A stretch of 64,000 nt of DNA, taken from contig JAKLMB010000003.1 in assembly GCA_022813625.1 (NCBI GenBank), positions 1,054,001 through 1,118,000 on the forward strand. Direction: 5' to 3'. This document shows positions 36,157 to 45,790 of the stretch, one piece after another. Within the stretch, counting starts at the first letter, position 1. Each line of letters begins with the position of its first letter. Made by a program: the position numbers and the translations under genes. The stretch is from Aaosphaeria pasadenensis (taxonomy: Eukaryota > Ascomycota > Dothideomycetes > Pleosporales). The notes under the pieces are model-generated. The model worked only from the letters and a program-made list of their open reading frames with translations. It was not told the DNA's origin and ran no database searches.

Positions 36157-37353
36157 ATGAGTACCGAAGAGGAACAGTACGACGAAAGCGCCATGGGTGC
36201 CCCTGGTGCGCCCACGCCTATATCTGCCCTGGAGGTAATGCGGCTCGACGCAATGCCCTGTCTTCGCATGCGCTGACTTCTGCTTCTAGGGTGTCAACGG
36301 CTTGACGGCGCGAGACATCAAGCTTGTGATGGAGGGAGGTTACAACACGGTCGAGTCCATCGCTTATACGTGAGTTTGCCGCGGGATTTGCACTTGAGCC
36401 ATCATCTTACTGACACCAATCGCAGCCCAAAACGAACCCTCGAACAGGTCAAGGGTATATCTGAGCAGAAGGCGACGAAGTTCCTCCAAGAAGGTAATGA
36501 CTATTTATCGCTTTAGTGACACGAAAACTAACTGTGCCCAGCGTCTAAGCTCGTCCCAATGGGTTTCACAACAGCGACCGAAATGCATCAACGACGCAGT
36601 GAACTGATATCCATCACAACCGGATCCAAGCAACTTGATACCCTCCTGGCCGGTGGAATTGAAACCGGATCTATCACAGAGATCTTCGGAGAGTTTAGGA
36701 CAGGAAAGAGTCAAATCTGTCACACCCTCGCTGTTACCTGCCAGCTGCCATTCGACATGGGTGGCGGCGAAGGCAAGTGCTTGTATATTGATACTGAGGG
36801 AACGTTTCGTCCGGTGCGATGCCTCGCAGTCGCTGCTCGGTACGGTCTATCTGGAGAAGAAGTTCTAGATAACGTCGCATACGCCCGCGCATACAACTCA
36901 GATCATCAGCTTGAGCTTCTCAACCAGGCCGGACAGATGATGACGGAAACAAGATTCTCTCTACTTATTGTGGACTCTGCCACTTCCCTCTACCGAACAG
37001 ATTTCTCAGGGCGTGGCGAACTATCAAGTCGACAGACGCACTTGGCCAAATTCATGAGGGCACTTCAACGACTTGCCGATGAATTCGGTATCGCAGTGAT
37101 CATCACCAACCAAGTTGTCGCACAGGTTGATGGTGGACCGAGTGCAATGTTCAACCCTGACCCCAAGAAGCCCATTGGCGGTAACATTATCGCACATGCA
37201 AGTACAACGCGGTTAAGTCTGCGAAAAGGAAGAGGAGAGACTCGTATATGCAAGATCTACGACAGTCCATGCCTTCCTGAGAGTGATTGCTTATTTGCGA
37301 TTAACGAGGATGGCATAGGCGATCCTAAAGAGAAGGATCTCGAGAATCACTAA
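36157..37353 (+). CDS. RAD51: Recombinase Rad51
   Basis: Four exons (36157-36234, 36290-36369, 36426-36493, 36542-37353) give about 345 residues, the normal length. Rad51 forms filaments on single-stranded DNA and catalyses strand exchange in homologous recombination. After a short acidic N-terminus, the helix-hairpin domain (GVNGLTARDIKLVMEGGYNT; VKGISEQKATKFLQE) precedes the RecA core. Walker A is GEFRTGKS (residues ~125-132) and Walker B LLIVD (~216-220). The core also shows YARAYNSDHQ, YRTDFSGRGELSSRQ and the L2-region DGGPSAMFNPDPKKPIGG. It ends in KIYDSPCLPESDCLFAIN. NUP120 follows on the same strand 415 nt downstream. Confidence 0.97.
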
Positions 37354-37768
37354 GTGATTGGATTGGATCAATCGTGTTCACAACATTTTCCTCAGCATTG
37401 TATCTTGCGCATCCGGGAGGCGTTGTTGAGTTTGGCTGGGTTATGGGGAGTGATGGTGACTACTAAGATCAAGAGTGCTTTTTTTAGCTTCTCACGACAT
37501 TCACACGTTTTATGTCTCATTAGATCTACTGCAACGTTCCTATGTTTCTTGGTAGATCCTTGCTTGTAATATAATAATGAATGATAAAGAGACCGTGTTG
37601 TGGCTGAACGTGCGTGGCTCAAGCTTTGACGCTAACAAAGCAACCCTGCCTCGACGGAGCTCTCCAAAGTTTTGTTTGATGCGCGACCTCGATCAACATC
37701 AACACCCCCAAGTTGTGCGCGCAACCGACTCACGCTCCTTTCATCCACAGTTCTGCGCATGATTGACA
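37354..37768. other. RAD51 3' flank and NUP120 promoter
   Basis: No gene. A short overlapping uORF at the right end is listed separately. Confidence 0.6.
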
Positions 37769-37779
37769 ATGGCAAATAA
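37759..37779 (+). promoter_or_regulatory. uORF overlapping the NUP120 start
   Basis: ATG ATT GAC AAT GGC AAA TAA starts 10 nt before the NUP120 ATG (37769) in another frame and ends inside the coding region. If it lies in the transcript it would lower initiation at the main start. Confidence 0.45.
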
Positions 37780-40700
37780 CAGGGGCACCTGCCTCTACAC
37801 CGAGGCGCGACTTAACCTTCAGCCCGCATATCCAGGTTCGACGATCGCTTTCACTCTACCCGCAACTACGACTTCGACCTTCGGCACGCGTACACAACCC
37901 AAGCGGAGCGTTGTTAATGACGAGAGCATCGGTCAGGATGAGGGCGAATTTGCGAGACGTCATCTAGGGACCGATGGATCTATGTACTTCAGGCGGAAAC
38001 AGGATTCTTACCCAAGATCTCTGCTTTGGCGACTCCTGGACAAACGGAAGGCCCTCGAGATACAGGCGGTGGATCTCGACCAGGATTCCAGAGGCACACA
38101 TGAAGCAAACCTCACCATAATCCTACACTTCTCCGCGCCGATTCGACCATTCTGCATCGCCTTCGCCGAACCAGACGATCGAGACGCGGTCACGATATTT
38201 GCCATCACCTCCGCCAACGACCTATATTCGATAACCCTGCATCGTGATTTCTTCAGCAACCCGACCGCCTCGGAGCAGGATATTGGCGATTGGTGCAAGA
38301 GGTCTTCCATCAACCAATTTGTCCTCCGTGTTCCATACCGCCTTACCGCTTTGAATCATAACGAATTGCTGGTGTCGTTGGACAATGGAGGGATATTACA
38401 GCTGAAAAGAGATGCTAAAGATGAACTCGCGTGGTCAGAGATCCTTTATCAACAGAGCAGCTGGACAGGCTCTGTGCGAGGCTGGCTACCATGGAAGGGA
38501 GAGCAGAAGATACGATTCGACAACACAGACTTGGACGCAACTGCCGCCGCCGCAGTCGCATTGTCCCCCGACAAAGCGCACATCTTCTCTGTCTGCCTGA
38601 ACCACCGACTCCGTGCATGGAACATCGCATCTGGCAGACCGGGCATCCAGTTTGACCTCCTTGGTGAACCGATTCACACCAACGAGAAGACAACGCCGTA
38701 TTTCATTGGGCCCTCACAGTTAGGGCTCATGTCGGTTATCAACATTCAAGGCGGTGTTGATGGCGCTCTGTATCACGTCGTTACCTACTCACCGAAACAG
38801 CACCAGTTCAAATTCTGGGGCATCCGAGACGCCGATGACCTGGAACTTGGTTTCTACGAAGTGAAGCAAGATGTCGACTTCATTCCGCCTGTTGACGAGC
38901 TAATGGACTCCACAGTCTGGACTTTGGAGGAATTCATCATCAACCCCGGACCGGCCGGGTGGAGGGGCACAGAACTCTGGATCCGGGCACGATCGGGACC
39001 TAGCAGCAGAGTGTATTCGCTCAAGTTCGACCTGAATGAGGACTCCAAGAAATTAGCCGAGATATGGAAGAACGAATGGGTATCGGTGGATTTGGGACCC
39101 CTGACTATCGATGCGTTGAAGACGAATCCCTCCAACCCGAGCGATGCGGAAATAGATCCCTCGAAAGCATTCGATCTAGCCTCGACAGAAAAATGGCTCG
39201 ATTTCCTATTCTTCCCAAGTCGATTTACTACAGCAACACTGGAAACAGCATTGGTCGTCTTCCAAAGAGGGTTCAGTCAGGAGAAAGGCGCTCAGATTCC
39301 TACTCGGGGTTCGCTGAAAGAGCGAATTTGCTCGACCATTGGAGCATTCGCAGCTCTCAGATGCCCTGAAGATTCTGATGCGCTTGCGTTTGAAGAGTCC
39401 GTGGCTGCTCAGTGGCAAGCGTTCTACGGACTGATCAGGGATCTGCACAAACGTCGAGGAGAGTCTTTGTCTCTGGTATATGATTTCAAGGAAGACATGC
39501 CGTGGCTCGTGCAAAGCGACTATGTAACTGCAATTCGCCAATGCAGTGAGCCAGAAACATTCAGGCTCAACGTCTCTGCACTATCTTCCTCTCGGTCCCT
39601 CAGCGGTCCCCTTCGCAAACAGCTCCCCAATAACGAGACTGGCGACGTAGCGAGGTTGTTGAATGCATCGGCTTCCTTCCGACGGGGCCTTCCTACGTCA
39701 TTCCAACAACAACTGCAGGATCAGGTCGAGGCCGAACTTCTCCAAAGCCAGTCACTGTCCATCATAGACCGCATGGAGCTACTCGAACAGAATCTCGATT
39801 TGTCCCGTCAGGTCTCTGACGAGGATCTTTCTTTACTTGTCGAGGATCTAGGAATGGATGTGAAGGATTTGACAACGGACAAGTTCCTACACGCCATCTC
39901 CCTATTGGGCCAGAAAGAGGAAGGGTCACTGAATCGAAAGAGACAAGCAACGCGTTACGGCGTCCAGGCGCTTATCACCATTTCTCAGGAAGTTCTGCAA
40001 CTTAATTACAGCACCCTGTTGGATCTTCTGGTCCTTGTTCTTTTCATGCAGTTCGAAGAGGATCTATCAGAGGAATTTGAGGCATCAGAGGTCTACATCG
40101 AGTTGATCAACCAGCTCAAGGACTGTGTTGTGTTGACCTGGTTGGCCAGCAATGCTTGGGCGAATCAAGCCTCGACGGGACCTAGTTCAGAAAACATGAT
40201 GAAGCACCTTGCAAACACGTACAATCTGTCGCGGAAGCTTCCTCTTACACAGACTGTCCTGGAAGGGATCTATGGCCACAGAGCTTTCGACCTTTCAATA
40301 CCAAGGGTGCTCAAGAGCAACTTCCTGACATACTGGGCGAGGGCATGGTTGAGTCAAACATTTGAGCATCGTGGGTATGATGCCACTCTGGATGATATCA
40401 TGGGAATACTGCTACTACAGAAAGAGTATGTGGTAGCGGCCCGGTTCTCAAAGCTACTGGGCGACGACAACTACACAACTTATCTCAAGGGTCGGATGCA
40501 CATAGCTTTGGGAGAGAACCACCTAGCCTCGATTTGCTTTCAGAAGGCTGCATACCACCTCGGTAAGATATTTCAAGATGCTGTGTGAGACTGTTTGCTA
40601 ACAAACACAGGCGTCGGCATGTTCAGCCTCGAAGATGCGGATACCATCAACTTGATCCCGGTCGACCAACAAGATTCGTTCTCGGATGGTCTCCCCAAGT

Positions 40701-41503
40701 ACTATCACCATGTCCTTGGACTGTTTGAGAAGGTCAAGGCGTACACATACGTGGCAGATTTTGCTCGACTAGGCCTCAGAGCGTTGAACGGAAATGAGAA
40801 CGAAGAGCTCAAGACGGATCTTCTTCTCCGCCTTTTCACCGCGTCTGTTCAGACATCGAGGTTTGATGAGGCATACACCGCACTTACCAGGCACACCAAT
40901 TCAGCACTGTTAGTATGCGCCCATCTAAACTTGTTTCACTCGCTGACATTGCCTAGGAGATTCTCAGACTTGCGTAAACTTGTCAAAGTGATGATTCAAC
41001 AAGACCAAACGCAAGCACTCTTGAAGTTCCCGTTCGTTGGACTGGTGGATGATGTCGACAATATCCTTACTGATCTCTGCCACAATACTCTGAATCTTTC
41101 CTCTGGCCCTCCCTACTATGAGATACTATACGCTTTCCGCATATCGAGAAACAACTTCCGAGGCGCAGCTGCCATCTTGTATGAGCGACTCCAGAGGCTT
41201 AAGACAACCTCATCACAGGCCCACGACCCGGCGGACGAATCGTTAACGCAATGCTATCTCATGATCATCAACACCCTATCATCTGTCAGCAAAGAGGACG
41301 CATATCTCCTCGCAGATCAACGTATCGCTGATTCAGGGGCGCCACAGTGGGGTCTCGGGAAAGCAAAGAAGTCCTTGACCAGGCAGATCGTGACGCTCGA
41401 CTCTCTGAGAAAGGAGTACCAGGCCGAGCTGGACCGGGTGGAAGCAATCGAAAACGGGCAATACCCTTTCCTGGATAATGGCGACGACATGGACATCTTG
41501 TAA
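37769..41503 (+). CDS. NUP120: Nucleoporin Nup120 (Nup160 family)
   Basis: Three exons (37769-40562, 40611-40908, 40957-41503) give about 1212 residues, usual for filamentous fungi. Nup120 is a scaffold subunit of the Y-shaped Nup84/Nup107-160 complex of the nuclear pore. The N-terminal half is a beta-propeller (e.g. PIRPFCIAFAEPDDRDAVTI; AAVALSPDKAHIFSVCLNHR; LRAWNIASGRPGIQFDL). The C-terminal half is alpha-helical (e.g. LEQNLDLSRQVSDEDLSLLV; DTINLIPVDQQDSFSDGLPK). Intron 2 (40909-40956, GTTAGT..CCTAG) is 48 nt and stop-free; removing it gives NSALRFSDLRKLVK. Start choice is the ATG following an overlapping uORF. Confidence 0.93.
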
Positions 41504-42068
41504 CGCGGATGTTATGGGCTTCTTAGCGTGGCGTTTCTTGTTTCATTTTCTTGGGATGGGACCGGTCAGATCAATTGGAATCTTGGAAGAGAGTCGGGGA
41601 AGGAACTGAAGGAATTCAGAAATTCACTTTGTAGCATTGGGCTTTACCCTCATATATGTAGTACCTAAAGAAGTAAAAGAATCTTACCCTTACTGGGACT
41701 TTTAGATACAAAGCTCACCGCTTCTTGCAACCTGTTTCTAGATCATCACCATTCTTACGAGCCATTGGCTTAAGGATATTTAATTAGTGCGATACTCCGA
41801 ACATCAAAATCACTGAGCCTTCCTAATGCGGAGAAAAGCACCAAACAAACGCGCTACCGCATATCAGGCTAGCCCTGCGGATCAGTGGGGCCGGGCGCGC
41901 TCTCCAACATACAGAGTACACCACCATCACTTGTCGCGCGGCCACTCGCGCAATCGACGCGCAAAGTTGCTTCAAACCCAACTCTCCAAAGCCCTAATGC
42001 CACCTCGAAATCTCGAAATCCTTCCTTTCTTCTAGAACCTCGACGGAGGTCTTCAAATCTTCCCTATC
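41504..42068. other. Intergenic
   Basis: NUP120 3' flank and promoter of the E2 gene. Plus-strand frames at 41826-42079 have no E2-like or other recognisable sequence and are probably leader. Confidence 0.55.
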
Positions 42069-43409
42069 ATGGTATGTAAACAACCTGAATACAAACAGTG
42101 CCCGCCACGCTGTCTACGCATCATCGCGTCCCACGCCTCGGGGAATAAAACCTAACAAGAGCGCTATCACCAGGCTTCAAAATCCATGCGCCGCATAGCA
42201 GCAGACGTCGGATCACTGCACCGAGCCGGCCTCCCACCAAACTACCTCTTCCCACCCAATGCCTCGGACGCCGACCTCACGAGCCTTGACGTCCTGCTCG
42301 CAGGACCCCCAGGAACACCCTACGCCACTGGAGTCTGGCGCCTGCACCTCGAGATCCCGCCGACGTACCCGACAGCTCCCCCGACCGCGACATTCCTCAC
42401 CAGGCTATGGCACCCGAACATCGACGAGGCGACCGGCGCCGTGTGCGTCGAGACGCTCAAGCGCGACTGGAGCTCCTCGCTGAAGCTGCGCGACGTGCTC
42501 GTCACCATCTCGTGTCTGCTGATCCAGCCGAATCCCGCGAGCGCGCTCAACGAGGCGGCGGGCAAGCTGGCCAGCGAGGATTGGGACGGGTTCTGCAGGC
42601 GAGCGAAGCTCATGACGGATATCCACGCTGCGGTGCCGAGGGATTTGGTGGGCGAGGTGCGGGAAGCGCAGATGAGGGGGGAGGATGTGGAGATCGTGGC
42701 TGTTAAGGAGGCTGCGTCGAGCGCGGTTGCTAAGGTCCAGCAGAGCTCGGCGGAGGACGAAGAGAATAAGAGGAGGAGAGGGGTTACGGCGGAAGTGGAG
42801 AGCGACCCTGAGAGTGACTGGATACCTAGTTTGGGGAGCGTGAAGGCATCCGAGGGATTCACTGCTGGCGTTGATAGCAGAGATAATATCTTTGGGATCA
42901 AGGGACTCGATGACCCTATGCAGCTGGATAGCCCCCCGAAAAGGACCGTTTCCAGTGGTGTCAAGGAAGACGTGCAACAGAAAGAGAATGACGATGATGA
43001 TTCGGATCCCTTCATCACGACCTCGCCAAAGCAGGATACTCAATTGTCGTTCGGGCTATATGTCCCGCGCCCATCGTCTTCATTCAGTAGGACGAAGTCA
43101 TCCGGCATCTCGACCGACGACTGGGAGTCCCACGTCCGCCCAAACTCATATCTGGCCACTCCATCCGGCGAGCAACTCCGTTCTCTAGTCGAGGAATTCT
43201 CATTGCCATGGCACGAGTCTCAGATCTTGCACGGGAGCGGCTCAATTAAGAACGGCACCCCCAGAGCCGAGGTCCGGAAGAGAATGGCAGGGGAGGAGTA
43301 CGAGAGTAGGCGGAGTTGGGAGATGAAAAAGTTCAAGGGCACAGGCTACGATCTCGCGAAATACAATCGTGGAGATTTTGGCCCAAGGACTGGCATTGGC
43401 CGTCTTTGA
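42069..43409 (+). CDS. Ubiquitin-conjugating enzyme E2, UBE2S-like, with long C-terminal extension
   Basis: The start ATG (42069-42071) forms the whole coding part of exon 1; GTATGT..CCAG splices it to 42174-43409, giving MASKSMRRIAADV and about 412 residues. The UBC fold spans ~1-155: GTPYATGVWRLHLEIPPTYP, then HPNIDEATGAVCVETLKRDW with the catalytic Cys at about residue 92, then LLIQPNPASALNEAAGKL. The VCVETLKRDW and NPxSALNEEAG-type blocks match UBE2S, the APC/C-linked K11-chain E2, better than generic E2s (recognition, not alignment). The ~250-residue tail is acidic and low complexity, then ends in a denser block (SLPWHESQILHGSGSIKNGT; KYNRGDFGPRTGIGRL). Without the splice, translation could begin at Met6 (42186) and still give an intact domain. 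Confidence 0.9.
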
Positions 43410-44006
43410 GACTGAATTCATCTATTCCTTGCCGCTGATCTCACACTCAGTGGTTAGGAGACTTGGGCGGCTTTATGGTTACGTCTCGGCGTGATGAATC
43501 CGCCATCTTCTGCTTTACTTTACTTGGCTTTTTAGCATTGCCCGGTGTATCGGGTGTTTATCATTATTTGCCATGAGCTGTGTGGCTCGGCATGGGAGAC
43601 CTCGCGGGGAATCTGCTTCACGACGGCTATGAGAATGCATGGGAGGGAGTACTTGGTAGTTCTGGAATCATGATCCAGGTTTCATATTGCATCAGCTCAC
43701 TTTTTTCGAGCACATTTGACCTTCTCGCTACGGCTGGTTGGTAAATACTTCCCTCTGACGGCTTAGAAAGTCGCATTAATACACATTACGAGTACTGTAA
43801 CATGCACTCAACAACATAACAGCAATACTCTGTGCACCTATTCAAATAATAGAAGATATAAATCATGTCCCAATTGGAAGCAGGAGGTGGGATTTATCTC
43901 GCCACGTGATGTCCTGTTCGCTTAAAGCAAGAAGTCTTGGCACAGCAAAGAGAATATCGAAATCGAACCCCACCAAACCTTTTCGCGACAGCAACATTCG
44001 AACAAT
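43410..44006. other. Intergenic
   Basis: E2 3' flank and eIF3h promoter; nothing coding seen. Confidence 0.6.
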
Positions 44007-45160
44007 ATGGCCGACGCAAGCAAGGAAACGCCGCTCAAGGCGGTGCAAATCGAGGCGCTGGTGGTCATGAAGATCATCAAGCACTCCAGCCAGTCTTTTC
44101 CCACCACGGCGACGGGATTCCTTGTGGGAATGGAGGCGTCCGGCACACTCCAGGTCACCAACTCTTTCCCCTTCCCCACCGTGGACGCCCCAGCTTCCGA
44201 TGGCCACCAGGACTCTTCATCGAACCTCGCTGCGGCCGCGCCGCGCGCAAAGTCCAATGTCGCCTACCAGAACGAGATGATCAAGTACCTCCGGGAGGTC
44301 AACGTCGACGCGAACAATGTGGGCTGGTACACGAGCACGAGCATGGGCAACTTCGTCAATGTCAACACGATTGAGAACCAATTTTTCTACCAGAAGGAGT
44401 TGAACGAGAAGACCGTTGCTCTCGTCCACGACGTGAGCCGTAGCTCGCAGGGCAGCCTCAGCCTCCGCGCTTACAGGCTCTCGCCTTCTTTCGTCGCTGC
44501 ATACAAGGAAGGAAAATTCACAACCGATAGGTAAGGAGATTTGCAACATCGAATTGTTGTTGGATATGGATTCTAACAGTTTGGTATAGCCTCCAAAAGA
44601 GCGGACTCCGCTACCAGGACATTCTGGTCGAACTTCCTTTGACGATCCACAACTCCCACCTCCTCACCTCGCTCCTGCACCAATTGCCTGCCGATGCTCC
44701 CAAGGAAGAGCTCGCTTTCCCACCCAACCTAGCCGCTCTGCAGCAGGACCCCAACACCCCGAACCCACCGCTGTACCCCAACTTCGACTCCCTGGACCTC
44801 TCCATCGACCCCTTCCTCGAGAAGAGCTGCGACCTCCTCCTCGAGAGCATCGAGAACCACCACACAGAACTCAACAACCACCAATACTACCAGCGATCAT
44901 TGGCTCGTGAGCAGGCTAAGATCACCGCGTGGCAGCAGAAGCGAAAGGCAGAGAACGCCGCCCGCGCCGCCTCGAAACAGGCCGCGCTACCGGAAGACGA
45001 GTGGCAGAGGCTTTTCAAGCTGCCCCAGGAGCCCAGCAGGTTAGAGACTCTGCTCAACTCCCGGCAGGTGGAGCAGTACGCAAGGCAGGTGGATGGATTC
45101 GCGGCTGGTGTCAGCACCAAGATGTTTGCTGTGAGGAGCAACTTGATGCCCGGAGAGTAA
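44007..45160 (+). CDS. Translation initiation factor eIF3 subunit h
   Basis: Two exons (44007-44530, 44590-45160; intron GTAAGG..TATAG) give about 364 residues. The N-terminal MPN domain begins VQIEALVVMKIIKHSSQSFP and TATGFLVGME, and contains NVGWYTSTSMGNFVNVNTIE where a protease would have the JAMM HxH; those histidines are absent, as expected for the non-catalytic eIF3h. The C-terminal region (LRYQDILVELPLTIHNSHLL; NFDSLDLSIDPFLEKSCDLL) and the helical Gln/Lys-rich segment match the family. eIF3h is a peripheral subunit of the eIF3 complex on the 40S ribosome. Splicing restores TDSLQKSGL across the junction. Confidence 0.95.
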
Positions 45161-45790
45161 GAAGTAAAAATTCGGGGCCGGGAGAAAGGGCAATGTTTTC
45201 CTTCGAGATTAATTCACACGTCTTATGCTTCTTAAGAATAGCATTGGGCATGGCGTTGGGGATGGTAGACTTCTCCTCTAGGCATGTCCCTCTTCGCGAC
45301 GGGACTGAAAATGAGAAAACCGGCACATGCGCCGGAAATATATTTGCATGGCTACCAAGAAAACAGGACAACAGTGGAGTCCGTGCGAATACGTATTGGC
45401 CCCTTAGTGATGTCAGCGATGGGCGTGAGTAGTGAAATATTGGATCGGTACGAGCAGTAGTATGTACTATGTAGTACTGGTAGTTTATGCTGGATGCCAC
45501 CTGTTGGCGGGCGCGCCGGGTCGGTGCCTGAGATATTGAGAAATTGACCAAACTTGGCTTACGGCAAAATGCGATCTATGACCAGTCTGACAAAGAAATC
45601 CCAAAACCCATAACCACGCAACTCCCATAAACATTTCTCACCACACAGAATCAAAGGGCCCGCCATGAAAGGGCCAACCGAGACAATCACCGACCCGTTT
45701 CCACTCCGATTGCCCAAGCGACCCAGATCTTCACCTTGACGGCCTTGGCAACAGGAATAACGGTGGCCAACGGCCACAGGCTCAGAAGCC
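45161..45790. other. Intergenic
   Basis: No gene. Includes the promoter of the GST-fusion gene. The minus-strand frame at 45687-46196 overlaps that gene's coding exon and is a shadow. Confidence 0.55.

Noticed and set aside
41826..42079. Plus-strand frames upstream of the E2 as extra N-terminal coding exons
   Set aside because: They do not join in frame at a reasonable splice site, and the ATG at 42069 spliced to 42174 already gives a canonical E2 N-terminus.
42320..43043. Two long minus-strand frames opposite the E2 gene
   Set aside because: Shadows of the GC-rich E2 coding sequence.
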